This document shows, one piece after another, positions 43,754-55,125 of a DNA stretch of 64,000 nucleotides; the stretch's first letter is position 1, and every line of letters starts with the position of its first letter. The stretch covers positions 2,722,001 to 2,786,000 of the forward strand of contig OX940864.1 of assembly GCA_954871525.1 (NCBI GenBank). Reading direction: 5' to 3'. The translations under genes were made by a program, and so were the position numbers. The notes under the pieces are model-generated. The model was not told where the DNA came from. It saw nothing but the letters and a program-made list of their open reading frames with translations, and did no database searches. The DNA comes from Parietaria judaica. Lineage: Eukaryota; Streptophyta; Magnoliopsida; Rosales; Urticaceae.

Positions 43754-44381
43754 CCAGCCCAGCTCATCGATCGTTCTCCCCCCGCCGAGCAGCTCATTCC
43801 GCCCCCTTCATCGTTCCGCAGTCATAGCTTCACACGATGGAACCAGCAGAACATTGCTCCAATTTTCAAGCCATTTCAAACGAAATTGTCAATTGGAATG
43901 AAAATTGAGATCTTCATGTCTCAAACGCCGGTAATCATTGTTTCTTGTTTAAATTTACGTTTTCTGTTTTTTGGATACCAAAGTCATTATTGTATGTGAT
44001 ATAAGCAGATTTTATTTCTCATGATGAAGAAATGCTTATGCAAAGAAGCAGCTTTACTTCTCCTATATCCACGAAACCAATCACAACTATTGCTTCCGGT
44101 AGTCATACTTTATCAATCCTCAAATCAGGTATTTACGTGTTTATGTACTATACGTTTATATAATGTATTCTATGTTAATTTGTGTAACATATCAGGTTAA
44201 AAAAGGTTTTATTACTGTGTAGAAAAAAAAAACAGATTTAAGATTAAAAGTAATTTTTGTTAGTAACGATTAATAACTGGTATATTATGATTATTTTTAG
44301 CAGTTATAGACTTCGAAAAATGCTTCGTATTTATGTGTTAGTAACGATTAATAACTGGTATAATTTGTTAATTTGTTGCAG

Positions 44382-44896
44382 TTAGAACCTTCGAGAGACA
44401 GTATATCTATTCGGTTGAATCATCACCTACTTTTGTATTACCCGATGACGGAGAGAAGGACGACGGGTCAGTGATGTACGATAATTTAGATTTCACTAAT
44501 TTGCCTGAAGATTTTGAAGTTAGAGTTAACGACAAATTCACGCGAAAAGATTTGTTGACTACAGCCATGCAAATCATAGTAATAAAACATTATTTTTCAT
44601 ACAAAACTCGTCGGTCTAGCCAGTCTCGTTTTGAGATATACTGTATAAATGAGGATTGTCGATGGGAAATGAACGCGTCTGTGAGTTCAATTTCTAAGAT
44701 TTTGTTTGTAAAATCTTATATTAATGAACACACATGTTTTGGACGCAATACCCAAGAAAAAAATCGTCAGATGACATCGTCCCTGATCCGCAAGTTGGTT
44801 AAACAAGATCTATCAGGCTGTTTGGGAGATAGATTAACACCGAAGGGCGTGGCGGAGATGTGTCCACCTAGATTACATAAATCCAACATTAATTAA
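44382..44896 (+). pseudogene. MULE transposase, N-terminal piece only
   Basis: An exon-like frame opens after a TTGTTGCAG acceptor and runs 171 codons to TAA. It carries the N-terminal DNA-binding zinc domain of plant MuDR-type transposases (PF03108-like). Visible parts are RFEIYCINEDCRWEMNAS, with its Cys pair, then LFVKSYINEHTC, with the His/Cys pair. The usual MULE catalytic DDE domain and SWIM zinc finger, several hundred residues, are absent. The frame ends 3 bp from the end of the opposite-strand DUF1985 gene, suggesting a deletion joined the two. Confidence 0.8.
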
Positions 44897-44898
44897 CT

Positions 44899-46728
44899 CT
44901 AATCAACAACAATAATCAAAATTGGCAGTTGCAAGACCTGAGCTTGTTTTGCAGAAGCGGCTTCATTCATCAAGTTAATGTTTGTGTCATCCTAAATTTC
45001 AATATATAAACATTTAGTAACCTAAATTAATCACAATTAAAAACAAAGACAAAAATTAACGACTACTTTTCTGCAAAATGAATTCAAATGTTTAAAACAC
45101 CTGCGTTTGTTTTGCATAAGCGGCCTCAGTTAACAAATGTTGGTTTGGTACCGGTGCACTGATGTTTGAATTAGCTCGCTCAGTTCGAGGCACGCGTATG
45201 GGAGTTGTGTCATCCTAAATTTCAATATATACACATTTAGTAACGTAAATTAATCATAATTAATTAACAGCCCGGTAAACAAAGACATTAAATTAACGAG
45301 TACGTTTTTACTACCTGAGCATTTTTTGCACAATTCAAGCACCCGGTTTTCTCGAGAACAGACACTCTTTCTTTCAGCAAGGCTATTTCAGCAAACAACT
45401 GCTTACTCTCATCCACTGTCACACCCGGATTAATACGCGAAGCGGACCTCGAAGTCTCCCCAACAACATGCTCCCGCGAAACAGTCCGTACATTGTAGTC
45501 GACAACTTGGACCTTAAAAAAATATAAGGACGTTAATACGTAAATTTGTTAACACGTAAAGTAGTAAAAAAATGAAAGTAAATTTGGGTTAATACGCTTA
45601 CGGTTTCGCATTCAAATATCTTCTGCGTCAATTCTTCCCAGTTCGGTGATGAGTCATAGACCCACTTAACTAATGGCGGTTCGTCGTATGAACTATTCCG
45701 TGAAGTGAAACCGTCTTCTTAAAAGCAGGGAACTATCTCAAAAGCCCACGCAATTAATGGGAATATAAACCCATTAATATCGTAACCGGTCACTCTTGAA
45801 CCGAAACTTCTCGACTTCTTGAAGCTGTCTCTTAAAGCTTCGAAGCTCTTTCTACCCCAAGGATACGACGCAAATGCTTCAGGATTGTTGGATAATTGCA
45901 TGTGATGTGCAATTATACCATTTGAATGTTGCTTCGGTAGCACAATACACTCCAATATTGCTAAGTTCATCAACGCAACCTTTTCTTCGTCATTTCCCGG
46001 CATTTCATCTACATATATATGGTTCAACAAATCACTAATTTTCCGGTTATCTGGATTTATGAAGAATTTTTTTTAAGCTTGTTTTCAATTGGTAGTTGCA
46101 TTAACGTGTTTGGAAGTGGTCCACATTTGAGACTGTACAAAACATAAACATAAATCAACATATTTTAACCAGAAATTCTTGAAAATTTACCCAGACGGTA
46201 ACATATGAACTGAAATTAACTGATTTTATCAGAGATTAGCATATGGACAGAAATTAACAAATATTACCAGAAATGTTCTCAAACTCTTTGATTGTAAATT
46301 CCACAAGCTCGGGTCCAACTCGGAAGCACAAACACTGATGGTCATCTCCATTAACTTGACGCATGACCAATTGGTGCACTATTTGTTTCGGAAAAGTTGT
46401 GCCATTTATTTTTTAAAAATAGCCAAACGGTCCTGCCGCGAATAGATTACGCAAGTTCTCCGTTTTTAAATGGCCAACAATATTATTCAGAATGGACAGT
46501 TTTGAGAGGGAATGAATCCTTTGTTTTGATTTCCAAAGTGATTTAGGCACAACATAACTACCGGGCTGCAAAACAAAATTGTTTACGATTTTAGTCAAAT
46601 AAATTATAAAGGATTCAGAAACATATTAACAGAACTTAACGTACCTCAACAAGTTCAATCGGGACAGCAATTGCTTTCCCCTTGTTTGATGATTTCTGTT
46701 TACTGACACTTAATCGTGTACGCTTCAT
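44899..46728 (-). pseudogene. DUF1985 (Ulp1-associated) gene carried by the MULE, decayed
   Basis: Six exons can be followed: 46645-46728, 46268-46565, 45602-46132, 45315-45512, 45101-45214 and 44899-44991. The start is MKRTRLSVSKQKSSNKGK. Exons 2 and 3 resemble DUF1985, the domain found before Ulp1-type SUMO proteases in plant MULE-borne genes: IVHQLVMRQV, SYPWGRKSFEALRDSFKK, GYDINGFIFPLIAWAFE. Exon 4 has a short coiled coil and CLNC. Exons 5 and 6 are duplicates, both starting DDT and containing EAAxAKQxQ. Damage: a TAA in exon 2 (46413-46415), a frameshift at an A run in exon 3 (about 46067-46075), and a TAA in exon 3 (45719-45721). The exon 2-3 junction also needs a frame change. No Ulp1 protease domain is seen. 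Confidence 0.72.
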
Positions 46729-47670
46729 ATTGTTTCCTATGACAATCAACGACAATCAACATTCATTAATGAGGAATATCATCAACAAAACGGGAGAATG
46801 ATATTATTAACAGAAATTCATAAGAGATTTCAGCAAATAAAAACATAAATTAACACAAACGCAGAACTCCATTCAGCAACCCAAGCTGAGTATCGTGTAT
46901 TAAATCAAGATTAAAACAACGAACTCCATTCAACAACCCAAACCGTGTATTGTGTGTTAAAGAAAACAAAACACATGCAATCGTGTATTAAAAAGCCAAG
47001 GGGAATATCGTGTTATTCCTCGTCGGAGATGAACTCGCCGTTAATGGCAAAAAAAAAAACACATGCAAACGATTTCCATCTCAAAATACCCAAATTAACA
47101 AAAAAGAATCAAACCTAACCCCTATTTTAAACGAACCATAATATACTAGCAAACAATGTGAATGCCATACTGGTTAATGGAGGATGAAGCCTCGCCGGTG
47201 ATGAACTCGCTGTTAATCTCCGGTGATTACTGTTAACGATGGCAATGGGAGCTCGGTGTGGTGCGATGAGAGAGCTCGGTGTGGTGCGATGAGAGAGAAG
47301 GTCGAATGTGGTCAATGTACCTCATTTAAATTTCAAATCAGCTAAATTAATGGTGAGGTGGTTGGAATTTATTGTTACCAAATAAATAATAATTCTAATC
47401 ACCCACAATTTACGTCAAAATAAATAACGATACTTAATTAATGTGATTATTCTTAATTAATGTAATTATTTTTTTCAGATTAATCACCCACAATTTACGT
47501 CATTAATTTTTATTTATATTTAATTTCGTATTTAAATATTAAGGGTAAGAATGTAATTAGAATTTCACTTAAATGGTTAATTGGCTAGTTTACAAAACTA
47601 ACCAAAGTTTGGCTATTTTGCAAAATCTATGTTTCAAATTGGCTATTTCCCTTAAGAACCCTTAATTAAT

Positions 47671-47944
47671 TACTCTAATACTCAGTACTAGAGCTAGTTG
47701 CTTTTAAAAAAAATTATAATGGAAGATTATAATCATGACAATCTGATATATTTTATTTTGTTATTTATATTTATATCTAATGAAAGTTCTACTGAAAAGA
47801 ATTTTAAGGTATATTTCCCACCAGAAAACTTCTAATTAGTCGTTGATCATCAATTCGACAATACCGTTATATCACATCGATATAGTTCTATGAGCTCATT
47901 ATGCTTGACTTCAAAATAGGATATTAATTAGGTTTACCTTTAGA

Positions 47945-47977
<33 letters not shown>

Positions 47978-49620
47978 CTTAAATACATAGTTCTTATTGA
48001 TCATAGTGCGTGTGTATACTGTGTATAGTGTGACTTGAACATAAATTATGGAAATTCATGGCATGTTGCTTCTTCAGGCTCGATGCGCGACCACTTGGGA
48101 CGGGCTGACTATGGGTGGGCCTGCTCGTCCTGCCTATTTGACGAGCTCGGGGAACATGCACGCTAGATGGGCACTTTGGCATGAGTTACCGCTATCCAAA
48201 TAAACATGGGCCGGCCAGACAGGCAGTCTGCGGCCGTGCCCAACCGTTCACCCGTCTCGCCTTGATTAATCAGGACTGTTAAAGCTTTCCAAAGTCAAAA
48301 TCAAGATGCAGATGCAAAGATTAATCATTAAATCATGAACACAAAGCAAGTTTTAAGAATGTTTATTTAATTTTAATTATTTCAAAAGTTATAGAGAACT
48401 TTTTCTTTTAATGATGAATGTCGTTTACTAACTCCAAACATTTGTCAATGATATTTGATGGGATGGCATGGAAAAAAAAAAGAGTAATAATAATCTAACC
48501 GTTTTAAGTTATAATTGAATTAATTGCTTACGTGTTTTTACGCATTATTTAAATATTCCAAAATATCACATATTCATTCAAAATGGAGTCATGATAAAGG
48601 TGTAGGACTAGCCAGCATGAAAATAATTTGATGAATAATTATTCTTTGCTTGGCCATTTTTTAAAATTGGCCATTTAATTAACCAGTTTTCATTATGAAT
48701 AAAATAATAAGCATAAAATTATATATTATATTTGGATTAGGTTAGGCCGTCTTTTGCAACATCAAGCAATAACCTATTATACGTGTATATGTATAATAAT
48801 ATGCAGGACTATTAATTTGATAAGATTATATTATCTAGCATTATCAGTTTATAAATCCAAATCATTATATACCTACACTCGACCACACAAAGACTTTAAT
48901 AAAACTCTCGATTACAACATATGAACAATGCTACACTAATTTATTAGTCGATAATACACTGTTTAAAACAATTAATTAAAACATGTTACATTTTCTTTCT
49001 CAATATTAATATCACACACTGTTTGGTCGGCTTTCATATTCAATATTCATCAAGAATTTAAGGGTGATTTTGGATTATTCTTAGGGCATAAATAAAAGGA
49101 GGGTTAATTTGAAAAAAGTAAGCTCATTAAAAATAAAACAACATCACTTTTGGCTATTTTGTCTTTAAAAATGATTCTAAATATTTAACTTTGCCGACAT
49201 AATCCACTATATTAGAAACCAATACTAAAAACAATAATATATATACGTGTCAGCTTGTTTATATTATTTTCCATATTAGCTTCCTATAATAAAAATAAAA
49301 ATAACGATATACTAATTTTTAGCTTCCATTAAATATTTTTGCAATTTTCAATTTTTATAATAATTTTTAAAGTTCAGGTTAGAGAAAATGTGAATATATG
49401 AGCTGTGTTTATTACATAACTTGAAAACAGTTTTTTAGTTTTCTAACTTGCACGGTTACTCTGAAAAAAGTAAATAATTGTTTGGTGTGTAATTAATCAA
49501 ATTGAACTCCAAAACGTTTAAAATTTTATTATATTCTTTCTCAAGGATTTTCAAATACACATTTTTGTTGTTTTCTGCTTTTTCACTAAATTTTTTCTTT
49601 CATCACTCCTTATTTGTATC
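47671..49620. other. AT-rich intergenic, nothing recognised
   Basis: It contains an (AT)15 run near 47949-47978 and a GC-rich patch at about 48085-48265 with GGGC-type motifs, perhaps a transposon remnant. No gene is seen. Confidence 0.5.
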
Positions 49621-49628
49621 GACTTCAT

Positions 49629-50051
49629 TAGGAGTCAAATCGGAACCAGGAACCGGGAAATAACTTTTTTCGTCCATGTTCCGAAAAATCGGGATTTTTT
49701 TTATACCGGTTTCGGTTTAAAAGTGTTTGACTTAAAAACCACATGTTTTTTTGAAAGTCAAAAATTAAAAACTACAAATTGTATAAAAACGACAATATAA
49801 ATCTATAATACACTAAAAATGACATACTAAAAACTAAAAAAATGACATGTAATTTAAAATCGTAACCGATACCCAAAACCGAGAAATATTTATTTAGGGC
49901 ATTGTTTCAGGTTCTCAGTTCTAAAAACGAAAATCGAGAAGTACCAGTTCTCGGTTTTAAACTAAATCTCTTGGATTTTTTTAAAATCAATCCGGGACCG
50001 GTACCGGAACAAAGACAAAACCGAAAAACGGATACCAAATTTTCACCTCTA
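49629..50051. mobile_element. Non-autonomous hAT-type element, 423 bp
   Basis: The ends are TAGGAGTCAAATCGG and, reversed, TAGAGGTGAAAATTTGG. Flanks are GACTTCAT (49621-49628) and GACTTCAC (50052-50059), an 8-bp duplication with one mismatch. The inside is rich in ACCGG and CCGGT motifs. It is related in style to the element in NRPB9 intron 3. Confidence 0.7.
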
Positions 50052-50059
50052 GACTTCAC

Positions 50060-52160
50060 CATTGAGCCTTCCATGTCTCGATGCCGACTGCGACACCAAC
50101 ACTAACTGCGACACCGGTGCCTGCGCCGACATAAAATATCAGATTCAGTGTTATGTTTAAATATCATGTTAAACATGATTGTATTAAATTTTACACCGTA
50201 ATATAATATTTATGTTATTGTATTATTAATGTACTAATATTTTTTAATTTTATTAATGTATTAAATATTTAATTTTTTGAGAAAAAAATCGAATTGTATT
50301 CCAAACAGTTATTCTGTTGTTTTATTTTTGAAAAATAAAAAACAGAAATGTGTACGAAACAATTATTTAAAAACAATTGCAAGAGTTTTTTACACTAAAA
50401 CAATAAAATTCTGAATAGAGAAAACAAAAACAGTTTGAGTTGTCTGCCAAACAACACCATGACAATTGGTGATTCATTATTATGTTTTTTTTTTCGTGAG
50501 ATACTCCATGATGAAATTATTTTTTGGAAAAATATATTTCTACCATAATTTTGTTTGGATGATATGAATGATTAATAAGAGTTAAAACTTAAACAATACA
50601 CTTTTTTTAGGGAACTTAAACAATACTTATTGATACTCTAATATTATTAATGGACATAATTTAAAACAAAAAACAAAAATTTGACTTTAGAAATGTTTAC
50701 TGTTAAATTTATGCTGCTATTAAAAATAAAGTATGAAGTATTTATATGTCCTTAACCCTTATTAATTTAATATGAATTGATTTTGATGCAATACCATGAA
50801 CAAGTGCGCATTTTCATGTTATTTTATAAACTCCTTACATGACTTTCCACCAAATATCAGATGATATCATTACAATAGCAATGTTGATGTAACATGCGAT
50901 GCATAATAAGAAGCCTGTCATGCTTGCCAAAACATATATAAATAAAAATAAGTTTATTGATGTAGAGGGAGAAAAAGTTCTACACGAAGAACGCGTCTTT
51001 GCGAGATAAAACTCGACTTCACACGTAAAAAATTAGTTTTTTAATTCATCATCAATTAATCTTCTTACATGTGTTTGCTCTTATTTTATGATACAAGATA
51101 ACCATAATCAAAACCATAAAGCCATGATCTAATATTCCTAGTTTAGTTAAAATCAAATCAACATAAAATAAAAATAATAAATAAAAATAATGTCGTAGTA
51201 AAAAGAATAAATCTCATGCATGAATCGAGGATACTCAATTCTTTATTGCATCATGTATGTTTATTAATGCATATATGTATGGTGGCTTAGGGTTTAGGTC
51301 AAACATATATGAATATAGAGACTTGATTTATGATTAGAAGTAACCCTATGTATTGGCCAATTGATTACGTTATATATGGTCACATTCATACGTAAGGAAT
51401 AAGAGTGATGATTGACTTTGTCTAATATTTGGATATGTAATTCTCTCTAAATAAATTCCTTTCTTACATTTTGAATTACGTGGTTGTACATAATTAGATT
51501 GGAAGAAGAACAAATATATGGATAATGACTGCAAAAATACCTAAGTTATAATATTCAGGTACCAAAATTTATTCTGTAATGGGAAAAGTGTCTAAATTCA
51601 GTAAAATGGTATAGCTCAGTCCAATTCCGTCCAAATTCTTAAAAACAAAAACATTTACAAAGAAGAGATTCAAATTATAAATATTTAAAATAAATAATAA
51701 ACAAAGATTAAATTTTAAGTAAAATGACGTATAAATAATACAAGTCCCCTAATATTAAAAAAAAAAAACGGTCCATCAATACTTTTTAACAAACACTGAA
51801 TACATTTATAATGTCTTACTGAGTACCCTTTCTCCTAAATAAAAACTTCGTACTACTCGGCGCAAAAGATAACTTAGACACTTTTGCCGCTATTATTGTA
51901 TATAGATAATTAGATATACATAGAAATAGGGGTATATATATTCTGGTTACTATGATATATATCATGATCAATATCAAAGCCTCTCGAGGAAAGAAAACAG
52001 TAGGTCCCATAGTCCAATAAAACGGCCATACATTGGATTTCCGATTGAGAAAGAATAGGATTCTTGTCCCACCAAAACCCTAAAGAAACTCCATGGACAC
52101 ATGAACCACGATGCTCTCAACAAAGCTTCAAGCCTAACCACAGACATATCTATCAGTATT
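50060..52160. other. AT-rich intergenic, nothing recognised
   Basis: No gene or clear repeat is seen. The last 150 bases are the likely promoter and leader of the DUF4228 gene; an in-frame ATG at 52101 would add 20 residues. Confidence 0.5.
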
Positions 52161-52715
52161 ATGGGGAATTGCGTGCTCAAACTAGGGTTTGGAGAGCACG
52201 GTTCGAAGTCGCGGGAAATGGTGAGAGTCGTTACGCCGAGCGGTGGAATCATGGAGCTTCTAACGCCGGTGACCACCGAAGCCATAACCGCAGGGTTTCC
52301 CGGCCACGCGATCTTCGCCGACGGCGAAGACTTCTTCTCCCGCGGGCCGGTGCTCCACTCCGACGACCTCCGTCCGGGTCCCAAACCCTACTACCTCCTC
52401 CCGCTCACAGGACGGCGGGACGACAACGTGAAGATGACGCCGTACCGCATGTCCTGCGACGGACACATGGCGGCTGCAGAACCGCCGGAGGTGGTTCCGA
52501 GGTACAACGGTGGAGGGGTTTGGAAAGTGAAGCTGGTGATTAGCCCGCAGGAGTTGTCGGAGATCTTGTCGCAGGAGTCCCGCACCGAGGCTCTCATCGA
52601 GAGTGTCCGGACGGTGGCGAAGTGCGGCGGCAGAGGTGGCGCCGGAGTTTCGTCGGTGTCAAGCTCGGACCAGTGGAGCACTGTGTCCGGTAATAGCTGG
52701 AAGGGGTTAGGGTGA
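52161..52715 (+). CDS. DUF4228/PADRE domain protein
   Basis: This is a single-exon gene of 184 residues. The chosen start gives MGNCVLKLG, the usual N-terminus of this plant family. Its Gly2 and Cys4 would allow myristoylation and palmitoylation and so membrane attachment. MVRVVTPSGGIMELLTPVTTEAI, then YYLLPL, match the PADRE (DUF4228) pattern. A VWKVKLVISPQELSEILSQE segment and a Gly/Ser-rich tail follow. Family genes are typically induced by pathogens and abiotic stress; biochemical function is unknown. The coding region is GC-rich with no damage. Confidence 0.9.
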   Translation: MGNCVLKLGFGEHGSKSREMVRVVTPSGGIMELLTPVTTEAITAGFPGHAIFADGEDFFSRGPVLHSDDLRPGPKPYYLLPLTGRRDDNVKMTPYRMSCDGHMAAAEPPEVVPRYNGGGVWKVKLVISPQELSEILSQESRTEALIESVRTVAKCGGRGGAGVSSVSSSDQWSTVSGNSWKGLG

Positions 52716-53490
52716 CATGATAATTGATAATTACAGATCATATATTATATAGAGTATAATTATAGATAGATTATAATTATGTTTTTCTTGGCTCAAAATG
52801 ATCATAATTTTATTTTATTTTTAGTTTTTTCTTTCTTTCTAGTTTTTGAATAATGGCTCAAAATTATCATAATTGTGTGGATATTACTTCTTCTTCTTCT
52901 TTTTTTTTTTTTTTTTCCTCCTCCTTTTGTCTGATTATCTTATTTACATTTTGATAGCCCATAATTCTACACTATTGCCTTTTTTTTCTCCTTCTTCTTC
53001 TTCTCCTTTTTTTTGTGTGTGTGTGTGTGTAGTAAAGACCGACTTTTGTTAGGAAATGTATCGGGACTAGGCCAAAATCGTACATATTGATTTGATTTTT
53101 TTTTCTTACTATCTCCGGCCTTTATTGTAGGATAAAAAAATTAAAAGAAAGTGTAACTATACATGATAAATGCACATGTATTTAGGACCAATGTTGAAGA
53201 GTTGTACTTGGAATACTATTTCATAATTATAGAGCAAACATATTTTATGCAATTTAATGCCTGGTAGAATTTTGCATGTAGATATTTGCCATTTTTTGAC
53301 CAAACATATGGACTTTCTTAGCTAATATTGGACCTTATATTGAACAACAAAACATCTTTATGCTTATATTTTAGACAGCCTTGACTTTCTGAATCTACTC
53401 GCTTTGTGTATTTATTTCCCTGAAATTCTGGAATTATATTTACATTATAATGTTAAGAGACTTTTAGCATAGAAGCTCAAGCACCCACTA
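52716..53490. other. Downstream of the DUF4228 gene
   Basis: The 3' UTR and AT-rich DNA contain CTT/T-rich pyrimidine tracts (about 52887-52930 and 52980-53015) and a short GT run. No gene is seen. Confidence 0.55.
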
Positions 53491-53496
53491 TAGATT

Positions 53497-54509
53497 TAGG
53501 CCCAGTTTGGCATTCTTGTGTTGTGTTCAGAATTGCTTTTAAAATATACTGCCAGAAGAAGTGATGTCAGAGAAAGTAATGCACTGTTTGGTTAATCAAA
53601 ACAAAAAACAATTGGTTTTTTAAAAAAATTCAGTTCAGTGTTTGGTAACCATTTTTACTTAATTAGCTTCTAAATATCAAAAATATAAAAGTAGACATAA
53701 ATAATATTTGTTAAATATTAATATTAATATAAAAATTTTAAAAAATAATTTAAATAATATAATTATTCAATAAATAAAAAGAAAAAATATTTATTAGCTT
53801 GTTGTGCCTTTTGTGCTTTTAACTGACAATAATTATAATGAAAGTACCAATTTCTTACATCCCTGTTCCTTTTGTCCATGATAAAAAAATTAGTACTTTT
53901 ACCAACGAAAAAGAATTAGTACTTTAACTGTAATAATAATATGTATCTATTTTTTTATTTATTTACATTTACCTTCCAAAAAGAATTGTTACTTTAACTA
54001 TAATAATTTAAGAATGTGAACATAAAATAATGGTACTTTTACCATCTTAAAAAATTGGTACTTTAACCGCAATGGTAAAATATTTTGGTACTTTTACCAT
54101 CCAATAGGAATTGGTATTTCAACCAAATAATTTTAAAAAAATGGACAAAAAAAATTGTTATCTTCACCATCCAAAAAGAATTGGTACTTTAACCACAATA
54201 ATTAAAAAAAATATAGACATAAAAATTGATACTTTTACCACTTAAAAAGAATTAAAATCTTAACCGCAATTATAATATGTATTTTTGGTACTTTTACCAT
54301 CCTAATTTTTTTTTTATGGGGATAGAGAATAAGAAAAGCAAAAGTAGATTCTACCAAAAGCATCTATAACTTGCTTTTGAATTTTGCCTATCCAAAAGCT
54401 AAACTTTTTACTAAGTGTTTCTAGTGTAACTTACCAAACACATATATTAACTTGTAATTCTAAAAAAAAGCAAAAGCATCTAATAATAAGCAATGCCAAA
54501 CGGGCCCTT
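53497..54509. mobile_element. Non-autonomous DNA element with internal repeats, about 1 kb
   Basis: The ends are TAGGCCCAGTTTGGCATT and, reversed, TAAGGGCCCGTTTGGCATT, resembling hAT-type termini. The flanking 8 bp do not match convincingly. The inside has at least five irregular repeats alternating GGTACTTTTACCATCC and AATTGGTACTTTAACC (about 53885-54305). No coding region is seen. Confidence 0.65.
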
Positions 54510-54867
54510 AGTGTTCATCACGTGGCTTATCAATAAAGAATTGTAATAATAAAAAATAGTTAATATATATAGACATGATGGATTAAATAGAGATATTTGT
54601 GGAATAAATACTCAATATTGTACCAAGTTTGCCAACATCTTCCAAATATCTTTCTTTGGCATTAAATGTATCCAACAAAATTAGATTCCAACACTATTTT
54701 GTGTATTTGAGTACTATAGTCGCTAAAAAAATAAATTGAGAATACACCGACGCAGTTAATATATAATTAGATATTTATACCGCATAAATATTTGATTTTA
54801 AGTGACCATGTCGTTTAAACCACAAAATTGGAATGAGAAAAGTAAGATTACGCTCTTAGAGCGTAAG

Positions 54868-55012
54868 ATGAACGTCGCTTCTAAAACTCGAAAAACGACC
54901 GACGTTCATTCTCGATTGCACTACTAAAGAACCAAAACGACAGGATATCCTAAACGACAACTGATTAGTCTTTTCACAGTCATAAAGAAAGGAAGAGAGA
55001 GCCAAAACGACA
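54868..55012 (+). promoter_or_regulatory. Upstream region of NRPB9: inverted repeat and AAACGACA octamers
   Basis: ATGAACGTCG (54868-54877) and CGACGTTCAT (54900-54909) form a perfect 10-bp inverted repeat with ACGT cores. AAACGACA occurs at 54935-54942, 54952-54959 and 55005-55012, 110-190 bp before the start codon. A regulatory role is inference. Confidence 0.4.
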
Positions 55013-55125
55013 ATTGAGTGATTTTCTTTCGTCGTTTCATACTCTGTTGAAACTTGAAAATGAACTAAAACTCCATTAAAACCTTCACTTCTTCTTCTTC
55101 TTCGGAAAATCCGTTTCTTCAGAAA

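Larger units (their letters stand above)
43206..47661. mobile_element. Mutator-like element (MULE), 4.46 kb
   Basis: Terminal inverted repeats of about 100 bp share AATAGCCAATTTGAAACAT and GCAAAATAGCCAAACTTTGG (left 43206-43320; right about 47550-47661, reversed). The outermost 15 bases have diverged. A 9-bp direct repeat TTAATTAAT abuts both ends (43197-43205 and 47662-47670), as expected for MULEs, though it is simple in sequence. Inside are a transposase fragment (+) and a decayed DUF1985 gene (-), plus a 93-bp tandem duplication and a 23-bp duplication near 47249-47294. No complete transposase remains, so it is non-autonomous. Confidence 0.85.

Noticed and set aside
52391..52741. 116-codon minus-strand frame
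   Set aside because: Shadow of the DUF4228 coding region.
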